This document shows positions 28,541 to 37,246 of a stretch of DNA of 47,176 bases, one piece after another. Position numbers and translations under genes: made by a program. Numbering within the stretch: the stretch's first letter is position 1; every line of letters starts with the position of its first letter. Under the pieces are notes generated by a model that worked only from the letters and a program-made list of their open reading frames with translations, had not been told where the DNA came from and made no database searches. Source of the DNA: Alphaproteobacteria bacterium (GTDB taxonomy: Bacteria > Pseudomonadota > Alphaproteobacteria > Rhodobacterales > Rhodobacteraceae); assembly GCA_030426685.1 (NCBI GenBank), contig JAUHYC010000032.1, positions 1 to 47,176 on the forward strand, written 5' to 3'.

Positions 28541-28549
28541 TTTTCCACA
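28541..28549 (+). promoter_or_regulatory. DnaA box at the start of maf
   Basis: TTTTCCACA, one mismatch from TTATCCACA and within the relaxed consensus TTWTNCACA. It ends on the first base of the maf ATG, marking the right edge of the origin region. Confidence 0.55.
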
Positions 28550-29148
28550 TGTCTGTCCCCATTCTGCTGGCTTCCGGGTCGGCCATCCGGGCGCAGTTGC
28601 TGCGCAATGCGGGGGTGCCATTTGAAGTGCAGACTGCACGCGTGGATGAAGAGATCGCCAAGCAAGCGTTGCTGGCCGAGGGCGCTTCACCGCGTGATAT
28701 TGCCGATACGCTGGCCGAGATGAAGGCGCGAAAGATCAGTGACAAGAACCCCGGCGCGATGGTGCTGGGCTGCGATCAGGTTCTTGATTTTGAGGGCCAG
28801 CTTCTGTCGAAACCGCAAAGCCCCGAAGATGCACTGATGCAACTCAGAAAAATGCGCGGCAAACGGCATATGTTGTTGTCCGCCGCGGTGATCTATCAGA
28901 ATGGTGAGCCGATCTGGCGGCATGTGGGCCAGGTGCGGTTGCGGATGCGCGCCAGTTCCGATGCCTACCTGCGCGCCTATGTCGACCGTAATTGGGACAG
29001 TATCCGCCATGCCGTCGGGGCGTATAAGTTGGAAGAGGAAGGCGTGCGATTGTTTGCCACCATTGACGGAGACTATTTTAATGTCTTGGGTATGCCCCTG
29101 CTCGAGTTGCTGAATTTCCTGGCCATCAAAGGTGTGATTGAACAATGA
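28549..29148 (+). CDS. maf: Maf family nucleotide pyrophosphatase
   Basis: Maf proteins hydrolyse dTTP, UTP or modified nucleotides to monophosphates. The 199-residue protein has the N-terminal [20 protein letters not shown] and the metal-binding region [21 protein letters not shown] 28549 has AAGGGG about eight bases upstream. The longer frame from 28483 would read through the origin region. It is the first rightward gene from the probable oriC and is coupled to aroE by an ATGA overlap. The motif set resembles YceF-like more than YhdE-like members, but the preferred nucleotide is uncertain. Confidence 0.9.
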   Translation: MSVPILLASGSAIRAQLLRNAGVPFEVQTARVDEEIAKQALLAEGASPRDIADTLAEMKARKISDKNPGAMVLGCDQVLDFEGQLLSKPQSPEDALMQLRKMRGKRHMLLSAAVIYQNGEPIWRHVGQVRLRMRASSDAYLRAYVDRNWDSIRHAVGAYKLEEEGVRLFATIDGDYFNVLGMPLLELLNFLAIKGVIEQ

Positions 29149-29978
29149 CCAAGACCCGTATTCCCTTGGCCGGGGTCATCGGACATCCGATAGCGCATTC
29201 AAAATCCCCCGTACTGCACGGGCATTGGTTGAAATCCTACGGTTTGGCCGGGCATTACATTCCTATGGATGTGGCGCCGACGGATCTGGAGCAGGTGTTA
29301 CGCACATTGCCAAAGGCCGGGTTTGTCGGTGCCAATGTCACCGTCCCGCACAAGGAAGCGGCATTGAGATTGGCCGATCACGTCTCGGACCGTGCATCGG
29401 TGATTGGGGCGGCAAATACGTTGGTTTTCCGTGAAGACGGTTCGATCCATGCGGATAACACCGATGGCTATGGTTTCATGAAAAATCTGCGCACTGGCGC
29501 GCCGGATTGGGATCCGGGCGATGGCCCGGCGGTTGTTTTTGGCGCTGGTGGAGCCGCGCGCGCGGTTTTGCAAGCCTTGGGTGAGGCTGGCGTGCCTGAG
29601 ATCTTGTTGACCAACCGCACCCGGTCCCGTGCGGACCATCTGAAAGAGGAGTTTGGACAGCGCATTACCGTGGTCGACTGGGTACAGGCGGGCAATGTCA
29701 TCGAAACCGCTGAGCTGGTGGTCAACACGACCTCTCTGGGGATGCAGGGTCAGCCAGAGCTGCGCGTGCCACTGGATGGGCTGCAGCCGGGAGCCGTCGT
29801 CACCGATCTGGTCTATGCCCCGCTGAAAACCCGCCTGCTGCAAGCGGCGGATGAGGCTGGATGCACCTCGGTTGATGGCCTCGGCATGTTGCTGCATCAG
29901 GCCGTGCCCGGGTTCGAGCGCTGGTTCGGTGTCCGGCCTGAGGTGGATGACGATCTGCGCAGGGCGGTTCTGGCATGA
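29145..29978 (+). CDS. aroE: Shikimate dehydrogenase
   Basis: NADPH-dependent reduction of 3-dehydroshikimate in aromatic amino acid synthesis. The substrate site has [13 protein letters not shown] near the N terminus and the catalytic lysine in [10 protein letters not shown]. The nucleotide-binding loop is [14 protein letters not shown], with TNRTRSRA determining NADPH preference. The C-terminal GLGMLLHQA motif closes the active site. It has 277 residues, the normal size. It sits in the maf-aroE-coaE-dnaQ operon, overlapping both neighbours by four bases. Confidence 0.96.
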   Translation: MTKTRIPLAGVIGHPIAHSKSPVLHGHWLKSYGLAGHYIPMDVAPTDLEQVLRTLPKAGFVGANVTVPHKEAALRLADHVSDRASVIGAANTLVFREDGSIHADNTDGYGFMKNLRTGAPDWDPGDGPAVVFGAGGAARAVLQALGEAGVPEILLTNRTRSRADHLKEEFGQRITVVDWVQAGNVIETAELVVNTTSLGMQGQPELRVPLDGLQPGAVVTDLVYAPLKTRLLQAADEAGCTSVDGLGMLLHQAVPGFERWFGVRPEVDDDLRRAVLA

Positions 29979-30568
29979 GTTTTGCGCTGGGTCTGACCGG
30001 TTCGATCGGTATGGGCAAAAGCACAACTGCGCAGATGTTCGTGGAGGAAGGCTGCGCATTGTGGGATGCAGATGCGGCCGTGCATCGGTTGTATTCCGCC
30101 GGTGGTGCCGCAGTTGAACCCATGCGCGCGGCGTTTGCCGAGGTCATAATCGACGGTGTCGTGAACCGTGACGCGCTGAAACAGGTCATTTCGGCCGATC
30201 CTTCCGCGCTGAAACGGATAGAGGCTATCGTTCATCCGCTGGTCGCAGCGGATCGTGCAGCATTTCAAGACGTGGCCACGGCGGATATTCTGGTCTTTGA
30301 TATCCCCTTGTTGTTTGAAACCGGAGGGGATGCGGCGATGGATGCTGTCGCCTGCGTATCGATCTCCGCGGCTGAACAAAGACGCCGTGTGATGGAGCGC
30401 GGCACGATGAGCGAGGCACAGTTTGAACAGATCCGCGCCAAGCAGATGGCGAACGCCGAGAAATGTGCGCGGTCTGATTTTGTGATCGTTACAGATACGC
30501 TGGACCATGCCCGCGCGCAGGTGCAGGATGTGGTCAGGCAGATACGGGCTGGATTGGCAGATGCGTGA
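29975..30568 (+). CDS. coaE: Dephospho-CoA kinase
   Basis: Final step of coenzyme A synthesis, phosphorylating the 3'-hydroxyl of dephospho-CoA. The P-loop LTGSIGMGKSTTAQMF opens the protein. It is followed by the DADAAVH substrate motif and the lid region QRRRVMERGTMSEAQF. Length is 197. It is coupled to aroE upstream (ATGA). Its 3' end overlaps the dnaQ start by eight bases. Confidence 0.96.
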   Translation: MSFALGLTGSIGMGKSTTAQMFVEEGCALWDADAAVHRLYSAGGAAVEPMRAAFAEVIIDGVVNRDALKQVISADPSALKRIEAIVHPLVAADRAAFQDVATADILVFDIPLLFETGGDAAMDAVACVSISAAEQRRRVMERGTMSEAQFEQIRAKQMANAEKCARSDFVIVTDTLDHARAQVQDVVRQIRAGLADA

Positions 30569-31283
30569 GATAGTACTGGACACCGAAACCACCGGATTTG
30601 ATCCCGAAAGCGGGGACCGGATCGTTGAAATCGGTGCGGTCGAGCTGTGGAATCACGTTGCCACGGGTGAAACCTATCACGTCTATATAAATCCCGAACG
30701 CTCGATGCCGGAAGAGGCGTTTGGTGTGCATGGCATCGGACCGGACTTGCTTGAAAACCCGCGTCCGCCCGAAAAAGGTGAAGTGACGCTCAAGGACAAG
30801 CCGGTTTTTGCCAAAGTCGGTCACGGGTTTCGCGATTTTGTGGGCGATGCCAGGCTTGTGATTCACAACGCCTCGTTCGACATGAAATTTCTGAATGCCG
30901 AGCTGAAATGGATGGGTGCGCCGCTGATCCCGATGGAACAGGCGCTGGACACGCTGGCGATTGCGCGCAAGCGGTTTCCGGGCTCGCCAGCCTCATTGGA
31001 CGCGTTGTGCCGACGGTTTGGCATCGACAACTCGAACCGGGTGCTGCACGGCGCGCTGCTCGACTCGGAAATCCTGGCCGAGGTCTATCTGGAACTAATT
31101 GGCGGGCGACAGCCGGATTTTGGTCTGTCCACATCGGCTGGCACCGCCTCAGGCGGGGCCGAGGACTGGCGCCCAACAGCACGCCCCACCGCCCTGCCAC
31201 CTCGGATCACCGAGGCGGAACGTGCAGCGCATCAGGAGTTTGTAGAGAAACTGGGCGAAAATGCCCTGTGGACCCGCGCCTGA
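30561..31283 (+). CDS. dnaQ: DNA polymerase III epsilon subunit (3'-5' proofreading exonuclease)
   Basis: Proofreading subunit of the replicative polymerase. DEDDh motifs are intact: ExoI VLDTETTGFDP, ExoII HNASFDMKFLNAEL, and ExoIII HGALLDSEILAEVY. The C-terminal ~60 residues are variable and should hold the polymerase-alpha tether. I use ATG 30561 (240 residues, MREIVLDTETTGF), which overlaps the coaE stop; the longer frame from 30507 adds coaE shadow sequence. The coaE-dnaQ-secB neighbourhood is typical of alphaproteobacteria. Confidence 0.96.
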   Translation: MREIVLDTETTGFDPESGDRIVEIGAVELWNHVATGETYHVYINPERSMPEEAFGVHGIGPDLLENPRPPEKGEVTLKDKPVFAKVGHGFRDFVGDARLVIHNASFDMKFLNAELKWMGAPLIPMEQALDTLAIARKRFPGSPASLDALCRRFGIDNSNRVLHGALLDSEILAEVYLELIGGRQPDFGLSTSAGTASGGAEDWRPTARPTALPPRITEAERAAHQEFVEKLGENALWTRA

Positions 31284-31302
31284 CCAAGATCACGCGCGGG
31301 TC
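31271..31302. terminator. Hairpin at the dnaQ/secB convergence
   Basis: GACCCGCGC and GCGCGGGTC form a perfect 9-bp stem. The 14-base loop contains the dnaQ stop codon. No T-tract follows on either strand, so it is a weak terminator candidate or an mRNA-stabilising end. Confidence 0.35.
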
Positions 31303-31310
31303 TGAAGCGA

Positions 31311-31814
31311 TCAGGCGTCAGCCTGTTGTGCTTGGGCAGCGGCCTGGCGGCGCGCCAATTCGTTGCGATAAAGTGCCACGAAATCAATGTTGTCGAGGTT
31401 GACGGGCGGATAGCCCCCATCGCGCGTGATGTCGCTGACAATCCGGCGCAGGAACGGGAACAGCATGCGCGGGCATTCGATCATCAGGAACGGGTGCAGC
31501 TGGTCCTCGGGCACGCCTTCCACGTGGAACAGGCCACAATAGTCGATTTCGCACAGGAACAGAACATCTTCCAGGCCCTTGGCCTTGGATTTCAGGTTCA
31601 GCTTGATCGAGACCTCGAACTGGTGATCTGCCGGGCGCTTTTTCGCATCCAGATTGACCTGAACCGAAATCTCGGGTTGCACATCACCCGAGACGCCTTT
31701 CTGCGCCATCACGTTTTCAAAGGACATATCGCGGATGAACTGTCCCAGAACACGCATCTGGATTTGCGGGGCGGCCTGTGCCGCGGTGTTTTCTTCGGGG
31801 CTTTCGTCAGCCAT
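31311..31814 (-). CDS. secB: Protein-export chaperone SecB
   Basis: Tetrameric chaperone keeping preproteins unfolded and delivering them to SecA. The 167-residue product has the SecB beta-sheet core (IQMRVLGQFIRDMSFENV, then VSIKLNLKSKAKG) and the conserved FLRRIVSDITRDGGYPPVNL segment at the C-terminal end. The start is ATG 31814 behind GGAGAAG; the frame from 31853 adds 13 spurious residues. It converges on dnaQ and is followed upstream by fxsA on the same strand. Confidence 0.96.
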   Translation of the reverse strand: MADESPEENTAAQAAPQIQMRVLGQFIRDMSFENVMAQKGVSGDVQPEISVQVNLDAKKRPADHQFEVSIKLNLKSKAKGLEDVLFLCEIDYCGLFHVEGVPEDQLHPFLMIECPRMLFPFLRRIVSDITRDGGYPPVNLDNIDFVALYRNELARRQAAAQAQQADA

Positions 31815-31868
31815 GAAACTTCTCCGGAATTGAAATTCGCCACTGCTTAGCAAGTTGGGCGCGGCACC

Positions 31869-32369
31869 TCAATGCTGGTGCGGGCCTTCCACCCATTTCG
31901 ATGGTTTGGACGGGTTCTGCCGCGGGCGGACTTCGGTAAATTCTCCGTCGATCACATCATCCTGAGCGAACGGGTCTGGTCCCGACCGAAACTGTGCGCC
32001 GGTGCCCATCTGGAAATGCGTGATGGTGGCCTTTGACTTGAGATAGCGAAATACAGCGACCCTTATGCCCGGAACAAGCAGGGCGAAACCAATGGCATCG
32101 GTGAAAAAGCCGGGAGTCAGCAGCAAAACGCCCGACAACAGAATCATGGCTCCATGCGCCAGTGGTTCGGTCGGGTCATCCAGTTCGGCGAAGGACCGCT
32201 GCAAATTGATCAGCGCCATGCGACCTTGTGTCCGCACCAAAACGGTGCCCAGAACAGCGGTCAGAACTATTATTGCAAGTGTGGGCCAAAGCCCAATCAG
32301 ACCGCCAACCTGAATGAACAGGGCGATCTCGATGATTGGGACCAACAAAAAAGCCAAGAACAAGTACAT
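31869..32369 (-). CDS. fxsA: FxsA family membrane protein
   Basis: A 166-residue FxsA family protein, recognised by the N-terminal MYLFLAFLLVPIIEIALFI and GGLIGLWPTLAIIVLTAVLG helices. Further features are GTVLVRTQGR and the LLLTPGFFTDAIGF motif. About four membrane segments precede a soluble, charged tail. In E. coli FxsA affects exclusion of phage T7 by F plasmids; its native role is not established. It lies 54 bases upstream of secB on the same strand and is divergent from the Tim44-like gene. Confidence 0.9.
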   Translation of the reverse strand: MYLFLAFLLVPIIEIALFIQVGGLIGLWPTLAIIVLTAVLGTVLVRTQGRMALINLQRSFAELDDPTEPLAHGAMILLSGVLLLTPGFFTDAIGFALLVPGIRVAVFRYLKSKATITHFQMGTGAQFRSGPDPFAQDDVIDGEFTEVRPRQNPSKPSKWVEGPHQH

Positions 32370-32477
32370 TTGCGGTATCCTTAAGCATGTGCCGGGCTGT
32401 GGACTTGCCCCCGACTGTCACCTACATAGTGGCAGAGGGCTGTGTATACAAAGCCCGGGTTCTGAAAAGAGGACGAA

Positions 32478-33137
32478 ATGAACTCACCCCTGATCCAGCT
32501 TCTGGTGCTGGCCGGAATTGCCATTTTCCTGATCCTGCGTTTGAAAAGCGTGCTGGGGACGCGGGAAGGTTTTGAAAAACCACCCCTTCAGCAGCAGCCG
32601 GACGCCAATAATGCACGCCGTGATTTCGAGGTGATCGAAGGGGGGCCGGATCACGATATTACCGATCACGTGGCGGAAGACAGCGAACAGGCGCAGACCC
32701 TGACCGCGATGAAGCGGGTCGAGCCCAGCTTTTCTGTCAGCGAATTCGTACAAGGTGCGCGCGGTGCCTATGAGATGATCGTGATGGGGTTCGAAAGGGG
32801 CAATCTGGATGAGATTCAGCCCTTTCTGTCCGAAGAGGTGTTTGACACTTTCGTTTCTGTTGTCGCCGACCGAGAAGACAAAGGCCTGACCATCGAAGCC
32901 GAATTTGTCGGCGTGCGCGAGACATCGCTGGCTGATGTGAAATTCGACAAGGATACCAATCAGGCCGAGATCACCATGAAATTCGTCGGTGAGCTGACAT
33001 CGGTCGTGCGTGATCGCGGCGGGGACATCATCGAAGGCAGCCCCAATACCGTCAAACGCCAAAAGGACAGCTGGACCTTTGCCCGCGTCATGGGCTCGGA
33101 CGATCCAAACTGGCTGCTCGTTGCCACGGACGCATGA
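32478..33137 (+). CDS. Tim44/TimA-like membrane-anchored protein
   Basis: A 219-residue protein with one N-terminal membrane helix (PLIQLLVLAGIAIFLILRL) and a C-terminal Tim44-type domain (about 85-215), with SVSEFVQGARGAYEMIVMG at its start. Tim44-like proteins in alphaproteobacteria are the bacterial relatives of the mitochondrial import motor component and are thought to act at the inner membrane. Their client is not settled. It overlaps mltA by four bases (ATGA), beginning the Tim44-mltA-Smr operon. Its position beside secB/fxsA suggests an envelope role (inference). Confidence 0.88.
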   Translation: MNSPLIQLLVLAGIAIFLILRLKSVLGTREGFEKPPLQQQPDANNARRDFEVIEGGPDHDITDHVAEDSEQAQTLTAMKRVEPSFSVSEFVQGARGAYEMIVMGFERGNLDEIQPFLSEEVFDTFVSVVADREDKGLTIEAEFVGVRETSLADVKFDKDTNQAEITMKFVGELTSVVRDRGGDIIEGSPNTVKRQKDSWTFARVMGSDDPNWLLVATDA

Positions 33138-34174
33138 TTGCAGCACTCCGGTCGCTTTTTCTGGGGGTCGTCATGACCACCGCCAGCGCCGCCGGAGCCG
33201 AGGCGACGCGGACGATCCTGTCATTTGACGATCTTGAGGGCTGGGCCGCCGACGATCACGGGGCGGCACTTTCGGTTTTTCTGAACACCTGCGGTGATCT
33301 GGACGGTCCCGATTGGCGGGCGCTCTGTGGCGTGGCGAAGACCTATGAGCCTGAGGCGGCGCGGGCATTTTTTGAGCTGTTCTTTCGCCCCGTTCTGGTC
33401 GAAGACGGCGATGAGGCCCTGTTCACCGGTTATTTTGAACCCGAACTGGACGGATCGAAATTCCAGACTGACCAATACCGCTATCCGCTCTATCGAATGC
33501 CACCTGAGGCGCGAGGGGCGGGCCAATGGCTCAGCCGGCGCGAGTTGCTGACCGGTGACGTGATGACAGGTCGGGGCCTTGAGATCGCCTGGGTCGATGA
33601 CCCGGTTGAGTTGTTTTTTCTGCAAATTCAAGGTTCGGGCCGGATACGCTTGCCCGATGGCTCGGGGCTGCGGGTTGGATATGGTGGCGCGAATGGTCAT
33701 CCCTACCGCTCTGTCGGAGCGGAGCTGGTGCGCCGTGGCGCGCTGGGCGCGCATGAGGTCAGCGCTCAGATGATCCGCGCCTGGGTGCGGAAAAACCCCG
33801 AGGCCGGGGCGGAACTGCTGTTCCACAACCCTTCTTACGTTTTCTTCCGCGAAGTAACGCGCATCGCGCCCGAGCTTGGACCCTTAGGGGCGATGAACCG
33901 CTCGGTCACCACGATGCGTAGCATTGCCGCCGATCCGACCTATACGCCGCTGGGGGCACCAGTCTGGGTCGAGAAGGATGGCAAAACCCCGCTGCGGCGA
34001 TTGATGATTGCGCAGGACACTGGATCAGCCATCAAGGGCGCGCAGCGGGCGGATATCTTCTTTGGCACAGGCGACGCCGCTGGTCAGGCTGCCGGACGAT
34101 TGAAAGATCCCGGCCGAATGGTCGTGTTGTTGCCGATTCAGCGGGCCTATGCCTTGTTACCGGATGAATTCTGA
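33134..34174 (+). CDS. mltA: Membrane-bound lytic murein transglycosylase A (MltA)
   Basis: Cleaves peptidoglycan glycan strands with formation of 1,6-anhydro ends. The 346-residue product has an N-terminal signal sequence (IAALRSLFLGVVMTTASAAG), apparently without a lipobox cysteine. It then has the MltA barrel with ALFTGYFEPELDGS. The C-terminal 3D domain reads MIAQDTGSAIKGAQRADIFFG, with the catalytic aspartate in the D-T-G context. It is sandwiched by overlapping neighbours, Tim44-like upstream and Smr downstream. The lack of a lipid anchor suggests a soluble periplasmic form. Confidence 0.92.
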   Translation: MIAALRSLFLGVVMTTASAAGAEATRTILSFDDLEGWAADDHGAALSVFLNTCGDLDGPDWRALCGVAKTYEPEAARAFFELFFRPVLVEDGDEALFTGYFEPELDGSKFQTDQYRYPLYRMPPEARGAGQWLSRRELLTGDVMTGRGLEIAWVDDPVELFFLQIQGSGRIRLPDGSGLRVGYGGANGHPYRSVGAELVRRGALGAHEVSAQMIRAWVRKNPEAGAELLFHNPSYVFFREVTRIAPELGPLGAMNRSVTTMRSIAADPTYTPLGAPVWVEKDGKTPLRRLMIAQDTGSAIKGAQRADIFFGTGDAAGQAAGRLKDPGRMVVLLPIQRAYALLPDEF

Positions 34175-34761
34175 TGACCCGGCGCAAACTGACCGCGGAG
34201 GAAATCGATCTGTGGCGCAAGGTCGCGAAACAGGCAGAGCGCCTGCACCCCGAGCTGCCACAGACAGTGCACCCTACCACCCTGCCCAAACCCAAACCGA
34301 CCAAACCCCCCAGGGCACGGATCGATACGTTTGAGCTGGGCCAGACCGCGTCCAGCAAACCGACGCGGCACAGTCTCAAACCCTCGGTCACCGAAGGGCT
34401 GCGCGCCACACCGGTGCAGATGGACTCCAAGGCCTTTGGCCGGATGAAACGAGGGAAGATCAAGCCAGAGGGCAAACTGGACCTGCACGGGATGCGTGTG
34501 AACACCGCACATCCGGCCCTGGTGCGATTCATCCTGACCGCACAGGCGCAGGGCAAGCGGCTGGTTTTGGTGGTCACCGGCAAAGGCAAGGATCGTGACG
34601 CGCCTGGTCCGATCCCGACCCCACGCGGCGTGCTGCGTAATCAGGTGCCGCAATGGCTGTCCTTGCCGCCACTGGCGCAAGCGGTGCTACAGGTGTCACC
34701 GGCCCATATCAGCCACGGTGGCGATGGGGCGTATTACGTCTATCTTCGACGCGCGCGCTGA
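34174..34761 (+). CDS. Smr domain protein
   Basis: A 195-residue protein with a basic, disordered N-terminal half. The C-terminal Smr domain (about 105-190) has LDLHGMRVNTAHPAL (the LDLHG motif) and the TGKGKDRDAPGPIP loop. Smr domains of this type are nucleic-acid binding, and some have endonuclease activity. The start codon overlaps the mltA stop by one base. It is the end of the Tim44-mltA-Smr operon and converges on the unknown membrane gene with a 14-base gap. Confidence 0.92.
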   Translation: MTRRKLTAEEIDLWRKVAKQAERLHPELPQTVHPTTLPKPKPTKPPRARIDTFELGQTASSKPTRHSLKPSVTEGLRATPVQMDSKAFGRMKRGKIKPEGKLDLHGMRVNTAHPALVRFILTAQAQGKRLVLVVTGKGKDRDAPGPIPTPRGVLRNQVPQWLSLPPLAQAVLQVSPAHISHGGDGAYYVYLRRAR

Positions 34762-34775
34762 TCGGATTGCTACCA

Positions 34776-35918
34776 TCAGTCGAAGAATTGTAGCAAGAAA
34801 CCTCGAAACGTAACGATTGGATCATGGCGGAAGCCCCATAATAGGCAAAGGCCAAACCAAAACCCACGCTCCAGCGATGAAATCGGGCGTGACTCAGTAA
34901 ATTCACCTCGTATGCCCAGCCCTAGCATCTGTATCGAAATCACGGCTGTTTGCACAGCGAACCAGCGCCCCCAATCCAGGCCCACCGGATAGAGCAGAAG
35001 AATTGGAGCAATTGAAACTAGTAAAAGATAGCCCAAACCGGTGCGCAGCGGAGTCATTCTGGCCCATACGCGCCAGATTGGAACCGTAGCTATGGCCCAG
35101 GCAATGGGCAGGAGCCACGCGGTCCAACTGCGATGCAAGGCTTCCCTGACCTTGAGAACACCATTTTGAGGATCCGCGAGCCACTGAATTGCCCCACCAC
35201 ATAGTTTCTGTCCCGAAAGGCCGCGCTCGGTCAGAGCATCACACAGCGGCATATGATCCGGAAGGCTATGGTAGACAAGTGCATAGATGGCCTGGGCGCC
35301 CGCCAACAATACCACCAATCCGACAATTGCGCGCGCAGAAGGAAGCAGAAGCGATTGAGGCTGAAACAGCCATACCGAAATCACCCAAGCAGGCACCAAG
35401 AGGATTACGATCTCATGACTGATCCCACCAAGCAGCATCAGCCCGCCGGTAAGTATAATACGGCTCAGGCCGCCGTTTGGCTGGGCCAACCAAATCAACG
35501 CTGTAAGACCGATCAGCTCTTTTCGAAATGCGGAAATCGGGTCAAGCCCCCAGAGTATGGCAAAGCACCCCGGGGTGAATACAACAAGCACCATCGACCT
35601 ACTGGGTTGTAAGTAGAGCAGACGTCCAAAGCCAATGAAAACAAAAACAGCCAGAACAAACTGAATGCCGATCACCACATCAAGCGGCGAATACCCTAAA
35701 AAACCAGAGACATTAAGAATAAGTTCGCCAAACGCTCCGCGTCGAATCTGTCCGGCCGCCAGAGAGATTAGCCAGTCGCCTTGCAACCAGACGTGGCCCC
35801 CGTTTTGCCAACTGATGATCAGAAAGCGAAGTTGGAGTATCAGGCCTGCAGCCAGTATTGAGAGCGCGGCAAGCTTCCACACATCTCTTTGAGGCTCAAT
35901 CAAGTCGGAAGACGTCAC
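34776..35918 (-). CDS. Multi-pass membrane protein of unknown function
   Basis: I do not recognise a characterised family. The 380-residue product is strongly hydrophobic with about nine or ten membrane spans. A short motif after the first span, LQGDWLISLAAGQIRRGAFG, is reminiscent of membrane glycosyltransferase-like or polysaccharide-polymerase proteins (EpsG or GT-C types), a weak resemblance only. Start is GTG 35918, with no clear Shine-Dalgarno. Base composition is lower in GC than adjacent genes, a hint of transfer. No other surface-polysaccharide gene is near. It lies alone on the minus strand. Confidence 0.65.
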   Translation of the reverse strand: MTSSDLIEPQRDVWKLAALSILAAGLILQLRFLIISWQNGGHVWLQGDWLISLAAGQIRRGAFGELILNVSGFLGYSPLDVVIGIQFVLAVFVFIGFGRLLYLQPSRSMVLVVFTPGCFAILWGLDPISAFRKELIGLTALIWLAQPNGGLSRIILTGGLMLLGGISHEIVILLVPAWVISVWLFQPQSLLLPSARAIVGLVVLLAGAQAIYALVYHSLPDHMPLCDALTERGLSGQKLCGGAIQWLADPQNGVLKVREALHRSWTAWLLPIAWAIATVPIWRVWARMTPLRTGLGYLLLVSIAPILLLYPVGLDWGRWFAVQTAVISIQMLGLGIRGEFTESRPISSLERGFWFGLCLLWGFRHDPIVTFRGFLLQFFD

Positions 35919-36050
35919 CGTTTTAATTTTCCACTATGTGCTTTTCTGCAGGAGAGTGATTGCTTTTACCAGTTTCTGGAACACCGTACAGCCAAGCGTG
36001 AATTGTCGTCAAAACGAACCTTTGACGGGTTTCAAGTCTGATCGTGTTCG

Positions 36051-37148
36051 TCACGGAGAGATGACTCGGGCCTGCCCGGTTTCGGTCAGGATGATTTCCG
36101 TCGCGCCATCGGTGTTGCGCACCTGTTGCGGGGCCAGCACGTCGATGCCGGGCCGGTCGGGGCCGAATGTATTGCTGACCCTGCGGACCGAACTGAGGAT
36201 GGCCAGCAGCGCCGGAGAGGTCGCCGCCACGAAATGAGACGAGCCCGCATCGCTGTTGAAGGCCGTCGTGTCGATCACGTTGATCGAATATTCGGCCAGC
36301 GCGTCAACCGAGCTGATATTGCCCAGCCGTTCACTATCTGCAGTGCCGCGTAGCCGGGCTGAGACATTCAGCACCTTGTCCTTTTTCGAAACCATCACCA
36401 CAAACGGATCGGGTGGAGACTTAATGCTGTTCATCTGCGATCGAAACAGATCGACATCCAGATCGGGCGAGATCAGAATGACACCTTCCAGATTGCGTTT
36501 CGACCAGCCGGGTTCGCGCAGTTCGGCCTGTCGCATCATCTCCATCGACAAGGCGCCGCCCATTGAATGCGCGATCAGGATGACCCGTTTCACGCCGATT
36601 GACTTGAGGTATCTGACCGTTTGTTCCAGCCCGTCGCGGGCGAAGAGCATGCTGTCGAGATCATACGCATATCCCGTTCCCCGCGCCTGACTGGGCCAGG
36701 AATAGATCAGCGTGGTTCCGGGGACGCCAATATCGTGGCTCAGCTGCGCGGCACGAAAGGCGGTTTCGGTCTGCGTGGCGTTATAGCCATGCACAAAGAT
36801 CACCACGTCTTCGACACCGCTGAGTCGCGATTTCAAATCCTGCGGCCCTGAAAACTCTGTGACTTCGGCCAGAACGAACTGTTTGTTCGGGTTGGGTTTG
36901 GCATAGGAAAACTCAAGCACACCGGGCGTGTGGGCGGGCGGGATCGAAACAGTCAGTTCAAGATAGCGTAATGCCTCAGCTCGCCGCGCACCGTAGGTGC
37001 CATCTGCCTCGCGCGCGCGGGTGGTGGCCGCGAATACAGTGGCGGGTGTTCCTATACGCAGCGCGTCGGGAACGGTTTCCGTCACAGACCGGTCCACGCA
37101 AGCGGTCAGCGAGCAGATCGAAGCAATGACGAACAGGTAGCGCAGCAC
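36051..37148 (-). CDS. DUF900-type alpha/beta hydrolase, probable lipoprotein
   Basis: A serine hydrolase of the alpha/beta fold with family features IFVHGYNATQTET (oxyanion region), LIYSWPSQARGTGYAYD, and the nucleophile elbow IAHSMGGALS. I place the start at GTG 37148. From there residues 1-16 (MLRYLFVIASICSLTAC) form a short lipoprotein signal with lipobox LTAC. Upstream in-frame ATGs at 37229 and 37220 would bury this signal. The product is 365 residues. Substrate is unknown. It is downstream of hslU with about 100 bases between stop and start. The GTG has no strong Shine-Dalgarno, so the start is uncertain. Confidence 0.85.
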   Translation of the reverse strand: MLRYLFVIASICSLTACVDRSVTETVPDALRIGTPATVFAATTRAREADGTYGARRAEALRYLELTVSIPPAHTPGVLEFSYAKPNPNKQFVLAEVTEFSGPQDLKSRLSGVEDVVIFVHGYNATQTETAFRAAQLSHDIGVPGTTLIYSWPSQARGTGYAYDLDSMLFARDGLEQTVRYLKSIGVKRVILIAHSMGGALSMEMMRQAELREPGWSKRNLEGVILISPDLDVDLFRSQMNSIKSPPDPFVVMVSKKDKVLNVSARLRGTADSERLGNISSVDALAEYSINVIDTTAFNSDAGSSHFVAATSPALLAILSSVRRVSNTFGPDRPGIDVLAPQQVRNTDGATEIILTETGQARVISP

Positions 37149-37246
37149 GGGAAGCTCATCGACAGGTTTCCGCGCCACGCTATCGCATTCTGGTGTCGCG
37201 TCCAGCCGCAGCGGCCGCATGACCGGCAAAAACCGGCCCGCCTTTG

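Larger units (their letters stand above)
28143..28548. other. Probable chromosomal replication origin (oriC)
   Basis: The longest non-coding gap of the window, about 406 bases, between divergently oriented hemJ and maf. It combines an A-rich tract (28176-28199), a 40-base stretch of about 15 percent GC (28301-28340), a perfect DnaA box (28360-28368, minus strand), a one-mismatch box (28541-28549), and several weaker TTATCC-type boxes (28265-28273, 28396-28404, 28414-28422). GANTC methylation sites occur at 28277, 28293 and 28446. Genes run away from it on both sides: seven minus-strand genes to the left and four plus-strand genes to the right. parAB and two parS sites lie within 8 kb. DnaA itself is not encoded here, which is usual for alphaproteobacteria. 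Confidence 0.8.

Noticed and set aside
32370..32477. Promoter search between fxsA and the Tim44-like gene
   Set aside because: A TATACA lies near the Tim44-like start but has no acceptable -35 at 16-18 bases, so I did not list it.
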